DNA of 64,000 nt from Loripinus fragilis (Eukaryota > Mollusca > Bivalvia > Lucinida > Lucinidae), in contig OZ026525.1 in assembly GCA_964019695.1 (NCBI GenBank), positions 90,987,779 through 91,051,778 on the forward strand, written 5' to 3'. The notes below the pieces were generated by a model. It was not told the DNA's origin and made no database searches. It saw only the letters and a list, made by a program, of their open reading frames with translations. This document shows positions 46,546-56,731 of the stretch, one piece after another (positions within the stretch are counted from its first letter, which is position 1; every line of letters begins with the position of its first letter). The translations under genes and the position numbers were made by a program.

Positions 46546-47560
46546 CTAAAAATGGGAAATTGACAATTTCAAAATCAAAGTCGTCACGTTTATTATAAAT
46601 TTTGGTAGAAACAATATCATTAGAAATTGACAAATGCAAGTCTAAAAATGCGGCTTCGGTATCATATGCACTGGCTTTATTCAGTTGGAGCTCTGAAAGG
46701 TATATTTGACTAACCATATTGTCAAAATAAACATTATTAATATTTAAAATATCGTCCAAATATCTGGAAGTAGTGTTAAACGCATCAATAACATCAGCCT
46801 GCTTATCATCAGAAAGAGACATCATAAAGTCCCTCTCATAACAAAACAGGTATAAATCTGCAACCAGGGGAGCACAATCAGTGCCCATAGGAATCCCAAC
46901 TACTTGTCTATAGAGCTTGGTGCCAAATCGAACAAAAATGTTGTCCAACAAAAAGGTCAGCGCATCACATACATTTTGACACGACCATGCATGGTATTTT
47001 TTAGGCTTTTCTGAAGTAAAAAATGCATTTCTGTCATTACATGCAAGGTAAGGAGAGCCTTCTCTCTGGAAGGTTCTTTCAATAAGATCAATAAGTTTAT
47101 CTTTAATTAAATTATGAGGTAAAGTAGTGTAAAGAGTAGAAAAATCATAAGTAGACAAACTGGTCGCATTGAAATCTCTAGCTTTAAGTTTATCTAAAAT
47201 TTCACCTGAATTTTTAATAGACCAAAATAGGTTTTTACCAGATCTCTCATATACTTTTTTACAATATTTGATAACATGTTTTTTAACAGCTGTAAGACAC
47301 GAGGTTAACAATTTAGAAAGTTCTGTTGTTGTACAAGAACTAGAATTAGCAATAAATCTTGCTTTATAGGGATTTTATGGAGTTTAGGTAACCAGTACAA
47401 CGTAGGAACTTTGTCTTGATTTTCTTTAGCTTTGGCACCAAAATGTAGGGCTGTATGACAACCATGCCCATCAACAATCACCCTTTCACTTAAAGAAGGC
47501 TGCAGTTTATAAGCGTTAGTGTCAACAAGCTCACGCTTAAGAGTATCAATATAATACAAT
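46535..47560 (-). pseudogene. Penelope-like (Naiad-type) reverse transcriptase core
   Basis: RNA-directed DNA polymerase domain of a Penelope-like element. Visible motifs on the minus strand: YWLPKLHKIP (about 47390), FWSIKNSG, motif A STYDFSTLYTTLPH (about 47150), motif B GIPMGTDCAPLVADLYLF (about 46880), motif C SRYLDDIL (catalytic DD, about 46750) and AAFLDLHLSI. A one-base shift near 47380 separates the frames 47559-47305 and 47311-46535. Catalytic aspartates are all present. The N-terminal endonuclease is upstream on the same strand, giving EN-linker-RT order. Confidence 0.9.
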
Positions 47561-47562
47561 CG

Positions 47563-48630
47563 TCAAACAACTACAGCATTGTTAGCAGCTTTATCTGCTG
47601 GAACCAAAACATAGTTCATATGAAAATCTTGGATACCTCGTTTAAGATGACGAAAAGAAGATTTAGGTTTAGGGGGCAAAAGATGTGTATTACGAGAGTA
47701 AAATGAAATACGAATATCAATAATTTTAAAAATGTTAATCTTCCATTCCTTCAAGGCATCAGGTTCAACATTTTCCCGTTTGCACCAACAATTACTTAAG
47801 TCATTTAAAGAAGCAGCGATCCCTCTACGACATTTAGAGAAATGGATATTAGAGGGAAATCTATATTTAGGACCTTTAGAAATGATATTGCGAACTCCAG
47901 CGTCAGGAATGACATTTAGTTGACCTGTAATAACATGCCCTGCAGAGGGATATAAATGATTTGAATTTTTACAATCTCAGGAGGCAGGAGTATTGGAATC
48001 TATATCTAAATCATTTACAATTTTATTAAAGTTAAATATCGTAGACCTAATAGGTTTGTAATATTTATGACAAATGATAGGAGTTTCAGAATTATTAAAG
48101 TAATTTGGAATAGATGAACTCACTGAATTATCCTTGAAGATACTATGTAAATCAATAAACTCAATACCTTTGTTAATGAATGGAATTTTGATAAAATGTC
48201 GTTTATGGTTGACCTCAGAATCGATATAAGGACTAAGGAAATGTTGAACATAACACCTTGTAAGGAGTGCTGCTTTATATAATTTGTTTTCTCTATCGTA
48301 AAGTTTATTAGCCTCTAACTCTAAGTTGCGTAACACTGAGATAGGCAAGGAACTTAAAAATGAAAATAAGCCATGCCAACCATGATTAGTTAAAGCAAAG
48401 GAAAGATCCTTTAGAGACGTATTTAAGCGTTTTTCAGTACAAATTTTGCGCTTAATGTTGCCATTTTTACCTTTACCATGAGATCTACTTTTACGTTTTT
48501 TACATTCCAAAACAGAAAAAACATCAAAATCTGGCATTTTAAAAATGTTGCCTTCATGGTATATATTATCATTAAAGCCTAAAGGAAAAGGTGATTGCAA
48601 AAATTTTAATCCATTTAAGTTCAGTTTCAT
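47563..48630 (-). pseudogene. Naiad-type linker and RT N-terminal region with in-frame TGA codons
   Basis: One frame from 48630 to 47563 is broken only by TGA at 47979-47977, where the element family has the first Cys of a CxC motif (PAS-TGA-DCKNS). It then continues GHVITGQLNVIPDAGVRN, KGPKYRFPSN and NYVLVPADKAANNAVVV to a second TGA at 47565-47563, where related proteins have Cys followed by RL-YI. The frame resumes unbroken after it. The early part (LSFALTNHGWHGLFSFLSSL and so on) is the linker region. I interpret the TGAs as selenocysteine codons rather than decay. Confidence 0.82.
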
Positions 48631-48959
48631 GTCTCTTTATATTTTTTAATCTAGTTGATGAATTTGGATCATATATAATTTTTTCAACCGGCTGAATTAC
48701 AATTATACTAGGTGAATGACCATTATTTTTGAAATGGCGATAAAGAAATGTGTCAAATTTTTTAGGCTTTTTCATTTTACGAAAGTGCTCACGAAACCTA
48801 GTCTTGAGGGATCGGCCAGTTTGTCCAATATATTGCATTCCACAGTTAGTTTCAGTTCAAGTTATAACATAAATCAGATCCGATGAAGTTCAGTCCAAAT
48901 CATTATTATTAATTATGGAAAATTGCCTACCATTTACAGATGATGTAATGGTAGTTACA
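48572..48959 (-). pseudogene. GIY-YIG endonuclease domain, N-terminal in the element
   Basis: The minus strand reads NGRQFSIINNNDLD, TGA (48892-48890), TSSDLIYVIT, TGA (48859-48857), TETNCGMQYIGQTGRSLKTR, then FREHFRKMKK, RHFKNNGHSP and ETELKWIK. IYV...YIGQTG are the two halves of the GIY-YIG motif, and R/H of the catalytic helix and the H residues of the CCHH motif are present. Both TGAs stand at the first two Cys of CCHH. A frameshift near 48605 (in AAAATTTT) joins it to the linker frame. A further TGA at 48967-48965 may lie outside the element. Confidence 0.85.
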
Positions 48960-49569
48960 TCATCTCACACACTCATTAATAACACACTCATTAAATGTTC
49001 AAATTATGTTAAAGTGCATGACCCAATTTATCCACTACATCATTTTAACTCTTATACTGCTCATTTGCTATTCTCAATTTAATTATAATAATAATAGTTA
49101 AATAGTTGGTCAATGTCTATTCCTAAATTTTGTTCTGCGGTGAGCAACTATTTTGAGACCTTTGTCAATTTACAAATGTCCGAAAATAAAACATAATAGT
49201 TTCTGTATTTTCTCGTGTTATTCAATTAATCGACTACAAACAAGCAAACAAGCTGAATTTGTATATTTCCTTTCTTTAACATCGCATCACTTGACGCCAT
49301 AATACAAATATTCTTAAAATAAAATCAGCCTAATGGCTTTTTAAGTAATTTTCAACTCATTTCAAATATTTCCAAGATAAAAATCTGTTTAAGCCTCTAA
49401 ATTGGCAATGAAATTTAATTGTTATGTAATTTATTACATTGGGCAAGTAATTCATGTAATAAATAACTTTGCTCAAAATACATGTAATAGTGACTTAATT
49501 AAATCAAATTCCAATGTTATTGTGAATAATTAATTACTTTTCAAAGTAATTGACCCCAAGTCTGAGGAC

Positions 49570-49902
49570 AGGGCTTTGCAATTAAAATAACGCCAGGACC
49601 GGGCCTGTTTAAGCAGAGAAAGAGAAAGAAAAGCGGAAAGATTGACAGAGTGAGGGAAATAGGGAGAAAAAAATAAGTAGAGTAGTCAAAGATAGTCATA
49701 AGTTACGGTGTGTTGGTCAATTTGTATAAAGCTAGTGTCAATCACAGCCTCAGTGTGTGCACATGGAAAAAAGTATGTGTGGTGGGATTTCTTACTCTGG
49801 GGTTTTGCAGATATTTATTGTATAAAAACAGGTTTTCCACTTCAAATTATCTTAGTTTTCACTTTGTTTACTAAGGCTCCACTTACGGGTCTGGTCATGA
49901 TC
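49570..49902. other. Unassigned DNA between hAT and a Penelope fragment
   Basis: Starts with the hAT target copy, then an A/G-rich stretch (GAGAAAGAGAAAGAAAAGCG). The left flank of the hAT (GGGAGCGACCGTTTAATTTT at 44696) looks like another element end, so the hAT may sit inside an older MITE. Confidence 0.35.
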
Positions 49903-49957
49903 AAACTATGATATTTGATTGTATCCATTCCCGATCTTTGACTTCTTTCTTACTTTA
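49903..49957 (+). mobile_element. 3'-end fragment of the Penelope-like element
   Basis: TTTGATTGTATCCATTCCCG, ATCTTTGACTTC and TTCTTACTTTATT match the terminal 50-60 bp, opposite in orientation to the copy at 45380. Confidence 0.7.
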
Positions 49958-50172
49958 TTCTCCAATTTTACAAGAAAGACTTTTGATTAAACGTGTATCC
50001 ATTACCAGGTCACTATCAATGTTTATCTTTACTTTTTTGTATAAGTATGATCCCGGCTGAAAAAAACCCAGGAACGTACCTCAAAAAATTCAGGCTTAAA
50101 AGTGGAAAATTAATATCCAGGATCAAAGTAATCTTCAACCCCATAAAATTAAAATGGTCTCTCCCTTCTGTA

Positions 50173-50411
50173 TGAGACAGTGCATGAGATTTCCAACAAT
50201 GTGGTATGTGCGACCAGCAAAGCCTCAGACCAGCCTGCGCATATGCGCAGTCTGATCAGAGCCTTTGCTAGTCGTTTGGGTATTCTATGGTTGTTAAGCT
50301 ACTGACTGAACACCAATTGGAGTTTCTAAGCCTGAAAGGAAGCTGCAGAGGCTCGTCCAAGTCTACACATGTCAAAATACCACATTGTAGGAAATCTCAT
50401 GAACTGGCTAA
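50173..50411 (-). mobile_element. M240 MITE, full length, inverted
   Basis: Reads TGAGACAGTGCATGAGATTT, then CGACCAGCAAAGCCTCAGAC, and ends ATCTCATGAACTGGCTAA; the internal signature is reversed relative to the satellite copies. Confidence 0.85.
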
Positions 50412-50520
50412 GTAAAAGTTATACCATGGGTTGTCCGCCTGTACGTAGAAAAAATCCACGAGCTTAAGCGAGTGGATTATCTTACGTACATGTGGACAAA
50501 CATGGTATAACTATTTAATA
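50407..50520. repeat. Hairpin of about 107 bp
   Basis: AGTTATACCATGGGTTGTCC, CTGTACGTA and ATCCAC are mirrored by GTGGATTATCTTACGTAC, GTGGACAAACATGGTATAACT. Probably a palindromic MITE next to M240. Confidence 0.75.
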
Positions 50521-50569
50521 CCACATACATCAGTGTAGACCTTGCACAACACGAGGTATTCAATCCTAA

Positions 50570-51010
50570 TATTGGTAAGGGTAGTATAATATGGTATATT
50601 CAACAGCATTCACAGCCCCTTCATGACTAACCATATGGTCTCACAAAATCATTTATTGGTTTTAATTGGCAGTATATTGAATAACAACAACAACTATCTA
50701 TACACTTAGATGATAACTAAAGCTCATGCAGTGTTCGCATCATTGAAATAAAAAAAAACTGTATCAATTTCATCACATGTTCCCATAAAACTGCCATTTA
50801 AGTTGCCTTGATGTTCCACGTGGCAAAAAGGCACCTTTTATATAATTTCATTTGGTCAGCCGTCATTGAACGGGGACACAAACATGCTCGACCCAATGGA
50901 CTCGCATATCATGTGTATGTATTTAATGATTGTCATTTGAAATATCAGAGCTATGATGTGCAAAATTATTTTGATAATCAGTGTGTTCATTATGCAACAC
51001 TAACTCATTT
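50570..51010 (+). repeat. Satellite remnant without MITE
   Basis: GTATATTCAACAGCATTCAC, TTTTAATTGGCAGTATATTG, AATTTCATCACATGTTCCC and GATGTTCCACGTGGCAAAAA follow the order of the satellite at 33200-34250. It marks the right edge of the array. Confidence 0.6.
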
Positions 51011-51460
51011 CATATCGTACATAAAGCAGTTCTGATCTTATTTTGAAAGCTTGGTAAACAAAAGAACCTATGATTTTCGGTAACTTGGTTTTATCTGACT
51101 TATCAATTCAATCAATTTATGCATATTAGGTCTTTGCAAATGATATTAAGGGATACCTTTCTTTCTTGACTCATATCATTGGCATTCGAAACGAGCTGTT
51201 ACAGGCTAAACCCCAGAGTACAATCTATCTTATTCGACACAACTTGACCGTTCCAATAAGGTGTATAATTTTTCCTTTATAGGAACTCTGTTAACTCTAT
51301 CCCAGTGTCTAAACAATGAGATGACATTCTTAAATTAATGATAGCATTACAAAATTTGAATATGTAAAGTTTTTCTAAATGTAATTGGAATTGAAAGGAT
51401 GCTTTAGATCTTAGCTATAAAATGTTTCATGTAATTAAACTTCTAAACGTGAGTGCCAAA
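51011..51460. other. AT-rich DNA, nothing recognised
   Basis: No motif, repeat or gene identified. Confidence 0.4.
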
Positions 51461-51461
51461 T

Positions 51462-52038
51462 GGGTGCGTGAATTAAGGGGTTATTTTGGCCCCCTCTAGA
51501 GCTAAAAACTGAAAGTTGCTTTTCACCAATTTCATCTTATTGGTTTATTAGAAGAATAGCCCAAGTGTAAAATTCTGGCATTTATTTAATTTTGCCGGTT
51601 GCTATGGTAACCAAAATGGCTGACAAAACAGGCTTAAAATAGAGAAATTGACATTTTAGGCCAAATTTGAGGCTTTTGGAGACCGATTTTTTAAGAATTA
51701 GATATCAGCACAAGCAAATACCAAAAAAAAACTTTTAATATATTGTGTGCCATGATAATTCTCATCATCTATTTAAATAAATTTTTGGTATTTGCTTTTG
51801 CTCTATATTAATTCCTCTGTTATATGTCTCAAATTTGCTCCAAAATGGTCATTTTCCTATTTTCAGCCTATTTTGGCGGCCATTTTTGTTACCATAGCAA
51901 CCGTAAAGGTCAAAACTATGCCAAACTTTTACACTTTGGCTATTGTTCTAATAAACTAATAAGAAGAAACTTGTGAAGAGCAACTTTTATTTTTTGACCT
52001 CCTTGGGGGCCAAAATAGCCTCTTAATGCACGTACCCC
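51462..52038. mobile_element. Foldback element carrying X-box motifs
   Basis: 577 bp with arms of about 230-250 bp: GGGTGCGTGAATTAAGGGGT and TATTTTGGCCCC on the left, inverted on the right (GGGGGCCAAAATAGCCTCTT, AATGCACGTACCCC). Each arm holds GTTGCTATGGTAAC / GTTACCATAGCAAC (51598-51611 and 51888-51901), identical to the consensus-type X-box bound by RFX factors. No ORF. Confidence 0.85.
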
Positions 52039-52133
52039 TTTAAACAAAATTAACAAAGCAAAGAGTAATCATACCAACAAAGCAGTGAGCAACATGGGTG
52101 ATGAACAGACTGCTTGGATGGTCATGCAGATAT

Positions 52134-52371
52134 GAGCCGTGACATGAGATTCCAAACAATGTGGCATGCACGACCATCAAAGGCTCAGACCAGTCTGCGC
52201 GCATGCGCAGACTGATCAGAGCCTTTGTTAGTCGCTTGAATATTCTTTGACTGTTAAGCAACTGACCGAACACCATTTAGAGTTTCTAAGCTTTAAGGGA
52301 GGCTACACATGCTCGTCTGGGTCTACACTTGTCGAAATGCCACTTTGTTGGAAATAACATGTCGGGGCTCA
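52134..52371 (-). mobile_element. M240 MITE, full length, inverted
   Basis: TGAGCCGTGACATGAGATTC start, CGACCATCAAAGGCTCAGAC, CGCATGCGCAGACTGATCAG, end AATAACATGTCGGGGCTCA. Confidence 0.85.
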
Positions 52372-52385
52372 TATGTGCTTCATAT

Positions 52386-52620
52386 GTTAACCCTTAATGC
52401 GCCAATTGCAACTAAAGTCGTCTGCTTTTCTCATCTGCTAAAATATTTAAGAAGCCTCTATGACAAACAGTGTGGACCCAGATCAGACTGCTCCTATAGG
52501 AGCAGTCTGTTCTGGTTTCACGCTGTTTGCTTGTCAGTAATGTTAGGCAATTATTTGCAGCAGACGACTTCAGCAGACGACATTTTCAGATGCATTATTC
52601 TTGGCGCTTTAAGGGTTAAC
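52386..52620. mobile_element. Palindromic MITE with GTTAACCCTTAATGCGCC ends
   Basis: 235 bp, inverted ends GTTAACCCTTAATGCGCCAA / TTGGCGCTTTAAGGGTTAAC. Inside are GTCGTCTGC / GCAGCAGACGAC in mirror order and a central CAGACTGCTCCTATAGGAGC hairpin. It is the most complete member of the CAGCAGACGAC family in the window. Confidence 0.88.
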
Positions 52621-52679
52621 ATGCTTAAACAATACCGGATATTCAATTTGGGTCACCGAAAGTAAGTAAACATGACCAG

Positions 52680-53290
52680 GAAATTTCACAACCACACACT
52701 GCAGAAAAACTATGGTGCCATTCGCACAAATATGGGCTGCATCATGATATAGCCTGCTTTATTTATATGCAAACAAATTCAGAGCCTTCAAACAGTCTGA
52801 TCTGTGCTTTAATTGTTTTCACTGCCTAGAAAGTGTAGTCTCTTAGTTCCTTTACATGGAATTATACGTTTCTAGACGGTTCGCTGAGCAGTATGGTTTG
52901 AGTGAAACTTGGTCTCACTTAATAATGAATTGGTACTATTCAATGTTGCAGGGAATACTGAGATTTTTAATGAGATAAACATGCCTTTTCAACTTTTAGC
53001 AAAATGCAATTAACAAAAACGTATTTTGATACTATCATTTGAGAATATATGAATACAAGAGGGCTCATGGGCCCTGAATCGCTCGCCTGAGTTCTTGTCT
53101 CAAGGGGAGGATGGTCACCACAAAATATAAACCACATTTCTTTCACACCTCAGTCCATCTTGGGTATCACTCAGATCAAAACTTAAGGCTATCAATTCAC
53201 TGAGTTCAATCAAAATATGTCTATCGGCACAATTTCAATGTCTGAATCCAAAGGGTCAGAAATAAGCATAAGGTCAAAATTGCATAATGT
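52680..53290. other. Unassigned non-coding DNA
   Basis: No gene recognised; leads into the tandem repeat that follows. Confidence 0.4.
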
Positions 53291-54060
53291 TTCAAACTTA
53301 AGTCCCTTTAATTTAAGTAATAGTAAGTGAGGCTATGTGACACCTGCAGTGGACCCATTATTGGCCCCATGAGTATAATTTGAACAATCTTGGTAGAGAT
53401 CCACTAGGTGATGCTACATACCATATATCAAGGCGCTAGTCCTTCTGGTATTAGATAAGGAGATGTTTTATGTTTCCCTATAAAAGCCTATGTTAAACAT
53501 GCCACCCTTGGGGCGGCCATTTTTGGCCCAAGTGACATAATTGCATAAACTTGGGAGATGTCTCCTAGTTGACGCTACTACATTCCTAATACCACGGCTC
53601 TAGGCATTGTGGTTTTCGACAAGATTTTACTCCTTGTATAAGCCTATGAAAAATATGTGACCCCAGAACAGGGTCAATTTTAGCCCAAGGGCCACAGTTT
53701 GAACAAATTTGGTAAAGGCGACTATTGATGCTACACACCAAATATCAAGTTCTTGGTCTTGAAATCCAGACAAAAAGAGTTTTTGTTTGCTCTATATTAG
53801 CATACTTATGTAAAAGCTGTGATCCCAGGGCGGTGCCATTTGTGCCCAAGGAGTATAATTTGCACAAACTTGGTAGAGGTTTATTAGTTAATTCTATATA
53901 TTAAGTATCAAAGCCCTCTGCCTTGTGGTTTCTGACGGTACGTTTTTTTACGTTTTCCCTATATAAGCCTTTGTAAAACCTGTGCCCCCCACTGGGACTG
54001 GGCCATTTTGGCCCAAGTTGCCTCATTTGAACAAACTTGGTAGAGATCTACTTAGACGGA
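53290..54060 (+). repeat. Degenerate tandem repeat, unit about 165-190 bp, four units
   Basis: Units share GCCATTTTGGCCCAAG, TTTGAACAAACTTGGTAGAG, GATGCTACATACCA-ATATC and TTTCCCTATATAAGCCTATG. The block at 61130-61400 is another array of the same family. Confidence 0.8.
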
Positions 54061-54279
54061 TGGCTGAGAATGGGTTTACTGGTACCAAATCTTGCAAGTG
54101 TGGCTAACATCATTTACATTCACAAAATATCTTTGTGTTTTTCAATATGTTTTAACCATGCCTGACTAGCTTATGTAATTGGCTAACAGAAAAATTAAAG
54201 TTTGTTTCCCTTTCTTAAATATTTGTTCAATGGAATAAGCAATTAAACAACCCTACCCCTAACCAGTTTTAAGGTGAAA

Positions 54280-55330
54280 AGATTGGTATTAAAACTAAAG
54301 TAAAAATAGTTAAAAAATATTTGCAGTTGATGAATATGTTTCATTGTTTGGCATTTATTTGCTTATATGAAAAGAAAAGACTCATAAATCTGCAATTTTG
54401 TTGCAAAATTTTTAATATCAGAGGCTGTAACATATGTTACATGATGTAATAAATGGACAAGCTCATTGTCTTTACGTAAGATATGCCTAAAATGTTTTAA
54501 TCTCCTTGAGGGAATTTTGCAGACATATTCCCTTTTAAAGTACAACTCAAGCTGCATCGAATAAGGGATGTTTGCACTCTCTAAATTTGGGCGTTAGTCT
54601 GAAACAGCATGTTACATGCGTTACTATATCAAATAAAGGAAATGTAGTTTGAAAGTTTGAGCTAAAATTGTGAAAAAAATTCGCAGCTGTTGGATATCTT
54701 ACATTGTTTAGAAAACTTTTAGCTGGCTCGTATAATAAAGACTTGTAGATCTGCTAGTTGTTACCAAGATTTAAAGTTCGGAGAGTGTTACATATGTTAG
54801 CATGATAAGTAAATCATCATACAGTATTTTGACATCAAGCTGAGTAAGGGCCTCCTCCATTCTAATCCCCTTTGGAATTCTGCAGACATATTACATCTTA
54901 TGTAACCATTCAGCATGTTACATGCGTTACTATATCAAATAAAGGAAATGTAGTTTGAAAGTTTGAGCTAAAATTGTGAAAAAAATTCGCAGCTGCTGGA
55001 TATCTTACATTGTTTAGAAAATTTTTAGCTGGCTCGTATAATAAAGACTTATAGATCTGCTAGTTGTTACCAAGTTTTAAAGTTCAGAGAGTGTTACATA
55101 TGTTAGCGTGATAAGTAAAATCATCATACAGTATTTTGACATCAAGCTGAGTAAGGGCCTCCTCCATTCTAATCCCCTTTGGAATTCAGCAGACATATTA
55201 CATCTTATGTAACCATTCAAGGTGCATTTAATAAGAAATGTTTGCACTCTGTAAGTCGGGGCATTAGCCTGTAACAGCTGGTTACATATGTTACTATATC
55301 AATTCGAGAATAAGAAATTTGAATGTTTGA
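54280..55330. repeat. Satellite-like repeat of about 306 bp, including a recent duplication
   Basis: 54605-54910 and 54911-55218 are nearly identical copies starting CAGCATGTTACATGCGTTAC. An older diverged unit precedes (about 54300-54604) and partial ones follow. GTTACATATGTTA palindromes mark each unit. The ORF at 54363-54557 is not convincing. Confidence 0.85.
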
Positions 55331-56654
55331 GTTACAGAAAGAAGACATTTAAATTATCTAATAACTTGACACTCTTATAGTCTGCATACTGGATGTCTTT
55401 ACTACAAATGGAAGCTGTTTAACATTTATACGGCTAACTGTGGTGTTATGTGCGTTACATGCACCTAATTATAATATAAAAGCCATAATTGTGGCTATCG
55501 TCCTTTAGTTAAACAACTACTATGACTTTGTTTCAAACTGTTTTATTAAATTTTACAAACATATACGCAATTGATGAATAGGAAAAACCAAGTTTGTTTT
55601 TCTATCTTAAATATATTGTCTTATAGGAGCTAATACACAGCCCTACTCCTAGTTTTACTGAGAAGCAAATTTTGTTATTACAGTTTAAGTAAAACACATG
55701 AAAGCGATTGCAGCGTGTGGATATTTTACATTTTCTTAGTCTGTCTTGCTCATATATCTGCAAGATGTCATTAAGTTTAAGATCAGGACACTTAATGTGT
55801 ACTTAAAAGTCTTTGGTAACTATTTTCATTTCTGATTATCAAACCCATGGATTGTTGTTATAGATGTTATCAATGACCTTTTGGACACATGTCCTAATAC
55901 TGTGCATATAATGCTAAATATAGAGCCACAAATAGAAAAGATAGTTTTACATATGTACAGAACAATACAATAAATGAAATGGTCCAAACTAATTCCCATC
56001 AATTTAAGGGCAATTGCGGGAAACACTTTACGCATTAAGATCTTTTTAATTCTTTGCATACAGTTTGTTTTATGTATGGACTGTCGATTTATGAAATAAA
56101 AAGATTATGTCACCACGCTCGATTTTTCATAATCCGACATGGAAGTTTTCAGCATTTTCCCAATTTTCTGAAAAAAAACCCGCAAGTCCTTAATATTAAA
56201 TTAAAGTAGTTGTAATCGCCATCAAGCTTCTTTATTTCAATTTTAATTATTACTCACGACATCAAGCTTTATAGGAAAAGTGTAAATTTATTTGTTTTCC
56301 CAAGCCGTGACAAGATACTGAATGATATATTATGGGAATTCCCCCAAAATAGGAATACAATTTTAGATAAAGTTGTATATTAAAAAATCTAGCATTAACA
56401 ATCTCAAAGTATTGTTTTTATTTCATAGAATTTTTTATAACCTTTTAGAAAAACGAATACAAATTGGGGGTCACCATACTAATTTTCCTTCAGGAGAGCA
56501 AAATTTATCCCTACCCCCACATATTTTGAGGATAATTCAATATAAAACGTTATGGTGTGTACTTTTTGTCATTTATATCAATTTATATTACTGGTAGGAA
56601 GTAATTTATTATTATAAAGCTGAAAAAGAAGAAGAAGAAAAAACCAATGTTTAA

Positions 56655-56731
56655 TAGTTGCCCACCCAGGAATCGATCCTGGTCCACTGGTTTAAGAGTC
56701 TAACGCGCTAACCACTAGGCTACAAGGTCAG
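56655..56731 (-). pseudogene. tRNA-like relic
   Basis: The minus strand has TAGCCTAGTGGTTAGCGCG (A box), CCAGGATCGATTCCTGG (complete T arm and B box) and CTCTTAA in the anticodon-loop position. The acceptor strands (GACCTTG against GTGGGCA) and the anticodon stem do not pair, so it is a decayed tRNA gene or a SINE head rather than a working tRNA. Confidence 0.55.

Larger units (their letters stand above)
44757..49564. mobile_element. hAT-type element with Penelope-like element nested inside
   Basis: The left end CAGAGTTTGAGTAATTAAAA and right end AAAGTAATTGACCCCAAGTCTG (inverted) share the CAGA start and the long AAGTAATT/TGTAATTA-rich subterminal region seen in many hAT elements. The 8-bp flanks are AGGATAGG and AGGACAGG (7 of 8), the expected hAT duplication. 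Subtracting the inserted retroelement leaves about 1.2 kb with no transposase. Inserted in the satellite. Confidence 0.82.

Noticed and set aside
56655..56731. Functional tRNA gene
   Set aside because: A and B boxes are good but acceptor and anticodon stems do not pair; called a relic.
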